From Chthoniobacter flavus (GTDB lineage: Bacteria; Verrucomicrobiota; Verrucomicrobiia; Chthoniobacterales; Terrimicrobiaceae): a DNA stretch of 19,017 nucleotides. Below, piece by piece: positions 1 through 7,438 of the stretch. The notes under the pieces were generated by a model. That model searched no databases. It saw only the letters and a list, made by a program, of their open reading frames with translations, and had not been told where the DNA came from. The number at the start of each line of letters is the position of its first letter. Positions within the stretch are counted from its first letter, which is position 1. Location: contig CAMBAQ010000014.1 in assembly GCA_945863785.1 (NCBI GenBank), positions 1 through 19,017 of the forward strand, given 5' to 3'. The position numbers and the translations under genes were made by a program.

Positions 1-33
1 GCACAACCGAAAGAAAACAGACACACTCCATTC

Positions 34-1239
34 ATGAGCTCGACTACTGAACAGGTATTGCCGGATTCCAGTGGGCACTTCGGTGCCTACGGCGGGATGT
101 TTGTCCCTGAGACGCTGATGACTGCTTTGCAGGATCTCGAAAAAGAATATCACGCAGCGAGAAAAGATCCCGCCTTTCGGAAAGAGTTGGCCGATTTACT
201 CGGTGATTTCTGTGGGCGCCCGACTCCGCTCTACTTCGCAGAGCGTCTCACGGAAAAGCTCGCCGGGACTAAAATCTATCTCAAGCGGGAAGACCTTCTC
301 CACACCGGAGCACACAAAATTAACAACGCGATAGGGCAGATTCTTCTAGCCCGCCGAATGGGAAAAACTCGCATCATCGCTGAAACTGGGGCCGGCCAAC
401 ATGGCGTTGCCACAGCGACTGCCGCTGCCCGTTTCGGGATGGAGTGTGTGATTTACATGGGCGCCGTCGATATGGAGCGTCAATCTCTCAACGTCTCTCG
501 TATGCGCTTCTTGGGTGCAAAAGTGGTCGGCGTCACCGCTGGTCAAGCCACGCTCAAGGAGGCGATCAATGAGGCTATGCGAGATTGGGTAACGAATGTT
601 CGTTCGACCTACTACATCCTCGGCAGCGCTCTGGGTTCGCACCCCTATCCGATGATCGTTCGGGATTTTCACAGGGTGATCGGAGACGAAACGCGGCGTC
701 AGATTCTTCAACGCGAAGAGAGGCTTCCCGATCATCTTGTTGCGTGCGTGGGCGGAGGCAGCAATGCCATCGGATTCTTTTACGCTTTTCTCAACGATGA
801 GAGCGTCAAACTCACCGGTGTCGAAGCTGGTGGAGACGGTATCGTGCGTGGTCGCCACGCCGCCCGTTTCCAAGGCGGCAAACTGGGCGTCCTTCAAGGA
901 ACAAAAACTTGGCTCCTAGCCGACGCCGACGGTCAGATCGAGCTCACGCACTCCGTTTCCGCTGGCCTCGACTACGCCGCCATCGGGCCGGAGCACAGCT
1001 ACTACCGTGACTCCGGACGCATCGACTACGACTACGCGACTGACGCTGAAGCCCTCGCTGCCTTCCGTATGCTCTCCGAGGTGGAAGGGATTATTCCCGC
1101 GCTGGAGACAGCTCATGCGATTGCGCATGTCATCAAAATCGCGCCAACGATGCCCCGCGATTCCATTCTCATCGCCAACCTCAGCGGCCGGGGTGACAAG
1201 GATGTGAGCCAGGCGGCGGAGATTTTGTTGAAGGACTAA
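34..1239 (+). CDS. trpB: Tryptophan synthase beta chain
   Basis: This PLP enzyme condenses indole with L-serine to give L-tryptophan, normally in an alpha2-beta2 complex with TrpA in the cytoplasm. The 401 residues match the usual length of about 397. The PLP lysine is K95 in the HTGAHKINN motif. The catalytic glutamate is E117 in AETGAGQHG, and the phosphate-binding GGGSNA loop is at 240-245. The C-terminus has the SGRGDKD motif. ATG at 34 gives the conventional N-terminus (HFGAYGGMFVPE near residue 15), with no Shine-Dalgarno motif before it. The gene lies alone in the window, so whether trpA or trpF precedes it cannot be seen. Its stop overlaps the convergent sulfotransferase by 4 bases. 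Identification is certain from conserved motifs. Confidence 0.98.
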   Translation: MSSTTEQVLPDSSGHFGAYGGMFVPETLMTALQDLEKEYHAARKDPAFRKELADLLGDFCGRPTPLYFAERLTEKLAGTKIYLKREDLLHTGAHKINNAIGQILLARRMGKTRIIAETGAGQHGVATATAAARFGMECVIYMGAVDMERQSLNVSRMRFLGAKVVGVTAGQATLKEAINEAMRDWVTNVRSTYYILGSALGSHPYPMIVRDFHRVIGDETRRQILQREERLPDHLVACVGGGSNAIGFFYAFLNDESVKLTGVEAGGDGIVRGRHAARFQGGKLGVLQGTKTWLLADADGQIELTHSVSAGLDYAAIGPEHSYYRDSGRIDYDYATDAEALAAFRMLSEVEGIIPALETAHAIAHVIKIAPTMPRDSILIANLSGRGDKDVSQAAEILLKD

Positions 1240-2042
1240 TCGCGGCCATACACCCAGCGCTTGTTGAGAAGCGGGAGGATGGGCATCAATAAAACACAAG
1301 GCCACCAAATCCAGCTCGACTTCCAGCGGGAATCATAGGTTGGCGTTCGTGTGCCACCACTCGATTTGAGCGTGTTGCCGGCAAGTAGGTGTGCGTTTTG
1401 AGCCGAGGCCAGTCCCTCAAACGAGCGGGGACTCATACCCAGAAAGCGCCAGATTTTTTCGACCTCTGCTGCAGGATCTTTGCAAAGTTTCTCGTAGCTT
1501 GTCCTGCACATTCCATCCAAATTCAGCTCACCGAACGAACGCTGAATCGCCCGGTTTTTGCGCATCCATTGAAACCCCGCCTGTATGGCCGTGATCCATT
1601 CCGAACGGCCTGGCCGTTTCTTTTTTTTCCTGCGTGCCTCCGAGACCACCGCGCCACGGAAATCCCTCGTTGTGTGAATGCCTCGGATTTCTAGCCCTGG
1701 CCGTTCGCGTAAAAAATAAAGCGGCTCCACGGTTTTATTCGAGTCCAGGAGTAATTTGGATGCGCCAAATTTCTTCTGGAATTCCTCGATGACGATCTCG
1801 TAGCCCGCTTGCTCATCGAATCGTGCTGGCAAGCGCCCCACGACAGAGCTCCAAAAATCACAGTGCGCGGCCGGTTTTCCACAACTGCACGGCACAGAAG
1901 TGTTTTGACTTTTTGATTCGCGCAACCTCTGAAGTGCATATCCGACCTCCCCCAAGAAAACGATATCCGGGTGCTCGGAGAGGTTGTAGCTCAAGATGGT
2001 CGAGCCGGAGTGTGGTAGTGAAACAATGTAAGCGAATTTCAA
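1236..2042 (-). CDS. Sulfotransferase family protein (PAPS-dependent type)
   Basis: This is a probable sulfotransferase that moves sulfate from PAPS to an unknown, probably glycan, acceptor. The 268 residues open with a 5'-phosphosulfate-binding P-loop (SLPHSGSTI, 8-16). A CSCG...HC cysteine motif follows at 52-61; I recall this from some bacterial sulfotransferases. The 3'-phosphate-binding pair R126-x7-S134 lies in RDFRGAVVS. A basic ARRKKKKRPGR stretch follows at about 136-146. Near the C-terminus, about residues 245-260, is a hydrophobic segment (WIWWPCVLLMPILPLL) that could anchor it to a membrane. The only start before the P-loop is TTG at 2042, since an in-frame stop lies about 35 bases upstream with no ATG between. 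It is divergent from the glycan genes beginning at 2187 and converges on trpB. The acceptor cannot be told from sequence. Confidence 0.85.
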   Translation of the reverse strand: MKFAYIVSLPHSGSTILSYNLSEHPDIVFLGEVGYALQRLRESKSQNTSVPCSCGKPAAHCDFWSSVVGRLPARFDEQAGYEIVIEEFQKKFGASKLLLDSNKTVEPLYFLRERPGLEIRGIHTTRDFRGAVVSEARRKKKKRPGRSEWITAIQAGFQWMRKNRAIQRSFGELNLDGMCRTSYEKLCKDPAAEVEKIWRFLGMSPRSFEGLASAQNAHLLAGNTLKSSGGTRTPTYDSRWKSSWIWWPCVLLMPILPLLNKRWVYGRD

Positions 2043-2119
2043 GTAGGTCAGAGTTTGTTTTTTCTGGAAAAATCTTTATCACATGATCATACTTTCAGGA
2101 ATCAAAATTCAGTTCCGCG

Positions 2120-2137
2120 CCTGACAGATGCGTCAGG
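2120..2137. repeat. Perfect 6-bp inverted repeat in divergent intergenic region
   Basis: CCTGAC and GTCAGG are separated by 6 bases (AGATGC). The repeat lies in the 144-base gap between the minus-strand sulfotransferase and the plus-strand glycan run, about 17 bases before a TATAAA box. It could be a regulator operator overlapping the -35 region, or a chance hairpin. No regulator gene is adjacent. Confidence 0.35.
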
Positions 2138-2153
2138 GGGTTGATCACTTGGA

Positions 2154-2159
2154 TATAAA
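2154..2159 (+). promoter_or_regulatory. Candidate -10 box (TATAAA) for the glycan run
   Basis: TATAAA lies 27 bases before the ATG at 2187 and would put the transcript start near 2166. No good -35 hexamer is visible 16-18 bases upstream, so this is weak. The inverted repeat at 2120-2137 covers the place where a -35 element would sit. Confidence 0.3.
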
Positions 2160-2186
2160 AGTTTTTGGGGGTTGGATATTGCTAAA

Positions 2187-4022
2187 ATGCACGATGCTTC
2201 GAATAGTTTTCTTTTGAAAAAGGGATTGTTACAGGCAACCAACCTGATTCTGGTCTTTCTTCTCCTTTTAGGAGCAGGTGTTTTCATTTGGTCGTCAAAC
2301 AAGGGTTTTGATTTTACCGATGAAGGCTTGTATTTGCTTGTATATCAGCATCCTAATGAGTTCCCTGACAGCTATACCTCTTATCATCGCGTTGGATCAA
2401 TCGTCTTTGATCTAGTCGGGGGAAATATTATAATACTGAGGTTGGTCGGCTTCTTTCTCACCGCCTTGGCCACTTTATATTTTAGCTATGCATTGACTTG
2501 GTTTCTCGATAAGCAGCGACTGTCGCTTTTTGAAAATTCCAATGAACGGGTTCTTTTGCATCTTGCCGTGCAAGGCTCTGTTCTTTCTGCATATTGCTGG
2601 CTGCCTCCAACGCCGAACTACAACACGATGGCTGGGATAGGGATGCTCTTATCGTGCGGAGGAATTTTGGCATTTTTTTCCAGCAAAAACCTGATTGGGT
2701 CGCTGGCCAAAGTCGGCTTTGGAATTTTTGCGATGGGCTCCGGGCTGCTTCTTGCCTTTTTGGCAAAAGGCTCAAGCGCTGTGGGAATTGTGGTCATCAG
2801 CTTTTTATTGTTGGGCGCTTGCAGTCTTATAGGTTTCAAAGAAAAGCTGGTCTTCACTGCTTTGGCTTCGCTCGCTGTTGTAGCAGGCGGGGGATTCTTA
2901 TTCTTGCTTATGCCCGGACTTTTTGCGAGTTGGGAGTTTTTCCTTGGGTCCCTAGTGGCTCTCACTGAAGGAAATGGGGCGAAGGAGATCATCATGCGCC
3001 ATTGGCAAGAGTCGATGGACTTTGCGATGCGTCATTTGCGGTCATTCATTTTTCCCATTTTGCTGGCTCTGGGCGTTGTTTTTTTTGCAAGATCCCGTCT
3101 TTTCAAAAAATCTCCTGAAAGCAAGGAAAAAATGGTTTTTTGGATGGTGGTTGGGGTGCTTATTGTGGAAGTAGTTTTACTGATCGTCAGGGATGTTTTT
3201 TCGGCCGGCATTCAGGGACGCGCCAAAAGCTTCATCGGCTACTCATCAGTTTTTCTTCTTCTTTTGACTCTGCGTGTGGGACTTCCGGGGTTTGTGAAAT
3301 CCACCTCGCTTCAAGTCGGTGGGTTTCTCGTCTTTCTTTTATGGCTGGCGATATTGCCTTTTGTGACCGCTGCTGGAACAACCCACAAAATTTTCATCAA
3401 TGCCTTGCTTCATGCCGCCCCACTCTCCGCTGCGATTCTCATCTTAGCTGCGTCCATCGACAAAGATCTCCGCAAGGCTGTCGTTCTTCCTTGGGCAGGT
3501 GTATTACTCGGAGTATTGGGTTTTTGCCAATTTTTAATTGGTTTCGTAATCACCCCCTATCGAACTCTGCCTAAATGGACGCAAACTGTTCCCGTCGAAG
3601 TCGGTGTTCCAGGCACCTTTTTAAAACTCGACCCGGCAAGTGCGGAATGTATTCAAAAAACAAAAGCAATCTTAGCCAGTGCTGGCTTTCAACCGGGGGA
3701 TGATATTTTAGTTCTCTATGGCCTGCCTGGTCTTGTTTACGCCGTGGGTGGGGTATCGCCACAAAGGCCTTGGTTTTTTGATAATTATGGTCAAATCGGT
3801 CACGAAGAAAATTTAAGGGCTCTAAAGCGCATTCCTCTGGAGCGAATATCCAAAGCACTAATTATTCATACGAAATCAAATCCTATAGCGATAGAACAAC
3901 TTAAATCTTGTGAGATTTCATTTGCAGAGTCATTTCAGCAAATAGGAAAAATTTCCGTTCCTCCTAAAAATACTTCTGCTGATATTTGGTTTCCAATAAA
4001 AAAACCAAGCATCTTCGAATGA
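2187..4022 (+). CDS. Polytopic membrane protein, probable GT-C-type glycosyltransferase
   Basis: This 611-residue integral membrane protein has roughly a dozen hydrophobic segments across about residues 15-460, then a soluble tail of about 140 residues. Just after the first membrane segment is an acidic FTDEGLYL motif (D45-E46). GT-C enzymes of the ArnT/PMT kind carry such an Asp/Glu in their first extracytoplasmic loop and use lipid-phosphate sugar donors. By that analogy it may transfer sugar to a lipid-linked or surface glycan outside the membrane. It heads a four-gene plus-strand run with two sulfotransferases and a glycosyltransferase, 7 bases before the next start. I chose ATG at 2187; an in-frame TTG at 2172 is possible, and neither has a Shine-Dalgarno motif. 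The exact family is not certain, and a flippase-like or polymerase-like role is not excluded. Confidence 0.7.
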   Translation: MHDASNSFLLKKGLLQATNLILVFLLLLGAGVFIWSSNKGFDFTDEGLYLLVYQHPNEFPDSYTSYHRVGSIVFDLVGGNIIILRLVGFFLTALATLYFSYALTWFLDKQRLSLFENSNERVLLHLAVQGSVLSAYCWLPPTPNYNTMAGIGMLLSCGGILAFFSSKNLIGSLAKVGFGIFAMGSGLLLAFLAKGSSAVGIVVISFLLLGACSLIGFKEKLVFTALASLAVVAGGGFLFLLMPGLFASWEFFLGSLVALTEGNGAKEIIMRHWQESMDFAMRHLRSFIFPILLALGVVFFARSRLFKKSPESKEKMVFWMVVGVLIVEVVLLIVRDVFSAGIQGRAKSFIGYSSVFLLLLTLRVGLPGFVKSTSLQVGGFLVFLLWLAILPFVTAAGTTHKIFINALLHAAPLSAAILILAASIDKDLRKAVVLPWAGVLLGVLGFCQFLIGFVITPYRTLPKWTQTVPVEVGVPGTFLKLDPASAECIQKTKAILASAGFQPGDDILVLYGLPGLVYAVGGVSPQRPWFFDNYGQIGHEENLRALKRIPLERISKALIIHTKSNPIAIEQLKSCEISFAESFQQIGKISVPPKNTSADIWFPIKKPSIFE

Positions 4023-4029
4023 ATTTCCA

Positions 4030-4830
4030 ATGTTACTAAATTTTATAAATAACTTTTTTAAAAAAGATTCTTCGCTATGCGCGTCAAAAGTTGCCATGTT
4101 TCATATTGGTCGCTGTGGAAGCACGGTTGTTGCTAAGTTGCTCGAACAGCATCGCAATATTTTTTGGGCTAATGAATTATACGAACCTATTTTCAAACAG
4201 TGGAATCTTTTGAATCCCGATTTTACCCAACCAGGCGTGATGCCGATGCTGCCAATCGACTATTTGAAAAAAAGTATAAGCAAATCAAATACCAAAACAT
4301 ACGGATTTGAAATCAAGCCTTATCACTTTAGGCTTATAAACATGCCTATGAAAAAATATTTGACAGAGATTGAAATGCTTGGATTTCAGCATTTCATTCT
4401 ATTAGATAGAAAAAATAAACTCAGAAAAATTATTTCTTCTATTAAAGCCAAAAAATCAGGAGTTTATCACTTAAAAAAAGGATCAAAACCTCAGCTTGAA
4501 AAAATAACTATTCCTATTGATAATATTCAAATAGATCATGAATCAAAATCATTAATAAATTTTATAGATAAATATCAAAAAGATGTAGATGTAATTAATA
4601 AAAACCTAGAAGGCAAAAAGATTTTAAAATTGACATATGAAGATGATATCGAAAATGATCCATTAAAGGCTTATTCAAAAATTTGTGACTTTATTGGAGT
4701 TAAAACCACAAAGCCAACTATTTCCCTTTCAAAAACAACTCCATTTTCTATACGGGATTTGATTGAGAATTTTGATGAGGTTGCAAGTTGCCTTGCAAAT
4801 ACCCCTTACGAATGGATGCTTGAAATTTAG
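4030..4830 (+). CDS. Sulfotransferase-like protein in AT-rich segment
   Basis: This is a probable PAPS-dependent sulfotransferase of 266 residues. The P-loop is HIGRCGSTVV (25-34), with the typical G-x-C-G-S-T core. A 3'-phosphate-binding pair is seen as R127 and S136. The tail (YEDDIENDP, then FIGV and a final NTPYEWML) matches the usual end of bacterial sulfotransferases. The acceptor is unknown. Composition is striking: the 60-base rows from 4321 to 4620 that I counted hold 10 to 18 G+C, about 17-30%, against well over half in the core genes. Codons are correspondingly AT-ending and the protein is rich in Lys, Ile and Asn. This suggests acquisition from an AT-rich donor. It sits 7 bases after the membrane protein and 2 bases before the next sulfotransferase, so all are probably co-transcribed. 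No Shine-Dalgarno is visible. Confidence 0.8.
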   Translation: MLLNFINNFFKKDSSLCASKVAMFHIGRCGSTVVAKLLEQHRNIFWANELYEPIFKQWNLLNPDFTQPGVMPMLPIDYLKKSISKSNTKTYGFEIKPYHFRLINMPMKKYLTEIEMLGFQHFILLDRKNKLRKIISSIKAKKSGVYHLKKGSKPQLEKITIPIDNIQIDHESKSLINFIDKYQKDVDVINKNLEGKKILKLTYEDDIENDPLKAYSKICDFIGVKTTKPTISLSKTTPFSIRDLIENFDEVASCLANTPYEWMLEI

Positions 4831-4832
4831 AA

Positions 4833-5456
4833 ATGCTTATTTCGTATCACAAAAAATTTCTATTTGTGCATATCTTCAAAACAGCTGGCACAAGTATCAC
4901 AGATAGTTTGGCAAGATTTTGCTATCGCCCAGACTCTACACGCCCATCGAACTGGATGGCTTTTTTTTCGACGAATTGGACAAAAATCCATCGTAAGCCG
5001 ATCAAGAAGCATGCAACAGCTACGGAAATCCGTGACTCGCTTGATCGCGAGATTTTCAACTCTGTTTTTAAATTCACCTTTGTTCGGAATCCATGGGATT
5101 GGCAGGTTTCGCTTTACCACTACATTTTGGAGAATCCTGAAAATCACGGTTATGAAGAAACTATGAAAATGGGAAGTTTTCGGAATTTTGTTTTTTCGCG
5201 TGAAAAGTTGAGTTTCACCCAGACAAGTTGTTTGGTTGATGAATCCGGAAATTTACTGGTCGACTTCGTTGGCAAGTTTGAGAATCTGGATGAGGACTTC
5301 CAGACCATTTGTCACAAGGTGGGTATTTCTGCCAACCTGCCTCACATTAACAAATCCAAACGAACCCGTTATCAGGGCTACTACGATGCCGAAACGCGAG
5401 ATCTGACTGCTAGGCTTTACGCCGAGGATATCGAGCGATTTGGCTACACTTTTTAA
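4833..5456 (+). CDS. Sulfotransferase, Sulfotransfer_2 type
   Basis: This 207-residue protein resembles Golgi-type carbohydrate sulfotransferases and their bacterial relatives (Sulfotransfer_2 fold), which sulfate sugars using PAPS. Evidence is the 5'-phosphosulfate loop HIFKTAGTSI (13-22), a KKHATATEI segment with a conserved histidine (H60), and the 3'-phosphate motif FVRNPWDWQVSLY, with R85 and S93. The VGKFENLDEDF segment near residues 146-156 is also typical. The protein is short but seems whole, ending close to the usual ERFGY. It differs from both other sulfotransferases here in its motifs. It starts 2 bases after the previous stop and ends 1 base before the next ATG, so it belongs to the same transcription unit. 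The glycan acceptor is inferred from context only. Confidence 0.88.
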   Translation: MLISYHKKFLFVHIFKTAGTSITDSLARFCYRPDSTRPSNWMAFFSTNWTKIHRKPIKKHATATEIRDSLDREIFNSVFKFTFVRNPWDWQVSLYHYILENPENHGYEETMKMGSFRNFVFSREKLSFTQTSCLVDESGNLLVDFVGKFENLDEDFQTICHKVGISANLPHINKSKRTRYQGYYDAETRDLTARLYAEDIERFGYTF

Positions 5457-5457
5457 G

Positions 5458-6588
5458 ATGCGAGTATTCAAAGCATCCAGTTACGATCATAAAGTCCTTT
5501 TCGCATTGTTTGGGCAGAAGGAATCACCTCTCCGCAAGGACTATGCATCCAGTTTGGATGGGCTGCTGAGCAGTGTTTTTGTGGGGGCGGATTTTTGGTC
5601 AAGGGCTGTTTCGGAAGGATCTGGATTGGAACTCATGGAAGTCGTTCTCAATTGCAAACCACTTCAAGCGCAATGGGCCGCGGAGAACGGGGTGGTTGTG
5701 GAGGGGGATGATTGGATGTCTCGAATTTTGTGCGAGCAGGTGCGGCGATTTGATCCCGAGGTATTGATATTTCACGATCAGGAATATCTTGATGCCGACT
5801 TCCAAGCAGAGGTTCTGCGACAGTGTCGTCCGCGACTTGTTGTGGCATGGGACGGGATCGCTCGCTGCGATCCTTCACGGTTCGCGAATTGTCAGCTCGT
5901 GTTGACGAATTTTCCTTTCGTTCGGGATTTCTACAGGGCTGCCGGTTTGAGGTCAGAGGTTTTGCCATACAGCTTTCACTCGGATATTGCGGGGCGGATA
6001 GGAGCTCTCGAACGAATCTATCCGCTCACTTTTGCGGGAAGTTTAGTTGTGCGTTCCGATTTGCATGTGCGGCGTCTCCGTTTGGTTGGGGAGCTGGCCA
6101 AGCGCTTTCCTCTTACGGTGCGTGCCACGGGCAGTATTTTGCAGTGGAAATGGAAGGAAAGAACTCAACGGCGTCGGCTTCGACATTTTCATTGGAGCGA
6201 GGCAATGGATATCCACCGGTTGGGACGGGCGAATCTTGGAGCGGTGCATGGTCTTCCGATGTATCGCTTTTTCGGCGAGTCGCTGGTCACATTCAATGTG
6301 CATATCGACAATGCCCGAAATGTTGCCAGCAACATGCGATTGTTCGAAGCCAGCGGAATGGGGGCTTGCCTCCTCACGGATGGTGCGGACGGAATGGAGG
6401 ATTATTTCGAACCGGACAGAGAGGTTGTTCTTTATGGCAGTCCTGCTGAGGCGGTCGAGAAGGCGCGGTGGTTATTGGACAATCCTGAAAAAGCCCGCGC
6501 GATAGGCGATGCGGGATTTCAACGAACCATGAAAGATCACACTTTCCAAAAGCGCATCCCACTTTTAGAATCACTCCTTCGCGCGTAG
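5458..6588 (+). CDS. CgeB-like glycosyltransferase (GT-B fold, group 1 type)
   Basis: This is a probable GT-B glycosyltransferase of 376 residues resembling CgeB/spore-maturation-type proteins. The N-terminal half has the pattern 'EVLIFHDQEY...LVVAWDG...VLTNFPFVRDFYRAAG', which in this family reads a peptide strand and then a candidate-acceptor region. The C-terminal domain carries EASGMGACLLTDGADGMEDYF near 300, then EVVLYGSPAEA and a final array of helices with the DNPEKARAIGDAG motif. These are the nucleotide-sugar-binding region of group 1 enzymes. ATG at 5458 lies 1 base after the previous stop. An in-frame TTG at 5440 would overlap that gene and add only 6 residues. The sugar and acceptor are unknown. 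It is last in the plus-strand run and converges on the GT2 gene with a single base between the stops. Confidence 0.82.
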   Translation: MRVFKASSYDHKVLFALFGQKESPLRKDYASSLDGLLSSVFVGADFWSRAVSEGSGLELMEVVLNCKPLQAQWAAENGVVVEGDDWMSRILCEQVRRFDPEVLIFHDQEYLDADFQAEVLRQCRPRLVVAWDGIARCDPSRFANCQLVLTNFPFVRDFYRAAGLRSEVLPYSFHSDIAGRIGALERIYPLTFAGSLVVRSDLHVRRLRLVGELAKRFPLTVRATGSILQWKWKERTQRRRLRHFHWSEAMDIHRLGRANLGAVHGLPMYRFFGESLVTFNVHIDNARNVASNMRLFEASGMGACLLTDGADGMEDYFEPDREVVLYGSPAEAVEKARWLLDNPEKARAIGDAGFQRTMKDHTFQKRIPLLESLLRA

Positions 6589-6589
6589 A

Positions 6590-7438
6590 TCAAAAATCCA
6601 GAAGGGCGAGAGGATCGGGCAGTAAACAGTTTTGAAACACGGTGCGTGTAGTCACAGACAAGCGGTCGGTTTCTTCGTAGCCTGGGCATAAATTCAATCC
6701 CCATGGAAATTTGCGCCAGAATCGCCTGTAGCAAAGCGCTCGTGCGCGGACGGCGGCAGGGAAGTGGCGCTCGGTAACGAGGTTCATTTCTGACCGGAAC
6801 TCATCGTTCCGTGCCGGGTCGCTGGAAATCCCGCCGGAAGCGAAGACAGCCACTAAAGAGCGGAAGTAGACGGCTGGTATCCGGAGCCCTACAAGACCCC
6901 TGATCATCCAATCGTAGTCGCCTGCAGCTTTCAGCCCTGCATCGAAAAAGCCAACATCATCGAATGCCTTCCGCGAATAAATAGTAGCCTGTTGGCAGAT
7001 GCTTTTTTCAGCGAGCGTGAGCCGATTCATTTGGCGATGGTTACGGCGGCGTTCGGCTCCAGAGGAGGGATCTCGCACGATGACGTCGCCAAATGCGAGT
7101 CCGCTGGGAGCCAGTTTGAGGGCTGAGGAGAGCAGGGTAAGCGAGCCGCTGGTATAAAGACTATCATCGTCGTTAAGGAAATAAAGCGCATCGCCCTGTG
7201 CCTTTGACGCTCCTTGGTTCATCGCATCATAAATACCCTTGTCTCCATTCCGCATGTGAATGACGGGATAGGGTGCACGAATCGAGTATTCCCTCACAAG
7301 TGCGGTGGTGGCATCCGTCGATAGGTTGTCAACGATCAGGTGCTCCATCGGCTGAATGGACTGCATCTCCACGCTTTGAATCATTCGAGCCAAGGTTTCG
7401 CAACGATTCCAGGTTGGAGTGATGACGCTTATTTTCAT
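6590..7438 (-). CDS. Glycosyltransferase family 2
   Basis: This GT-A fold glycosyltransferase of 282 residues probably transfers a sugar from a nucleotide donor on the cytoplasmic side of the membrane. The N-terminus is the classic SVITPTWNR, with IVDNLSTDAT at 35-44. GDKGIYDAMNQG (65-76) is typical of the WcaE-like branch. The metal-binding acidic cluster is FLNDDDSLY, with D90-D92. The AGDYDWMIR motif (172-180) is where the catalytic base normally lies. ATG at 7438 overlaps the stop of the upstream GT9-GT4 gene as ATGA, which suggests translational coupling. It has the one clear Shine-Dalgarno in the window (7449-7454). Assignment to GT2 is firm; the sugar is unknown. Confidence 0.93.
   Translation of the reverse strand: MKISVITPTWNRCETLARMIQSVEMQSIQPMEHLIVDNLSTDATTALVREYSIRAPYPVIHMRNGDKGIYDAMNQGASKAQGDALYFLNDDDSLYTSGSLTLLSSALKLAPSGLAFGDVIVRDPSSGAERRRNHRQMNRLTLAEKSICQQATIYSRKAFDDVGFFDAGLKAAGDYDWMIRGLVGLRIPAVYFRSLVAVFASGGISSDPARNDEFRSEMNLVTERHFPAAVRARALCYRRFWRKFPWGLNLCPGYEETDRLSVTTRTVFQNCLLPDPLALLDF

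Noticed and set aside
346..897. Minus-strand open frame of 183 codons inside trpB
   Set aside because: It is fully antisense to conserved trpB codons, with no recognisable motifs.
1200..1260. Copy of the tRNA-Ser 3' end as an attachment site at the trpB boundary
   Set aside because: I compared the tRNA 3' sequence with the trpB end and found no significant match; only short common words such as TGGCGG.
1858..2082. Alternative minus-strand start (ATG at 2082) for the first sulfotransferase
   Set aside because: It is in a different frame from the P-loop, so it would not encode the sulfotransferase.
5823..6449. Plus-strand open frame of 208 codons inside the CgeB-like gene
   Set aside because: It is a shifted-frame shadow; its translation shows no domain and it overlaps a frame with a clear glycosyltransferase pattern.
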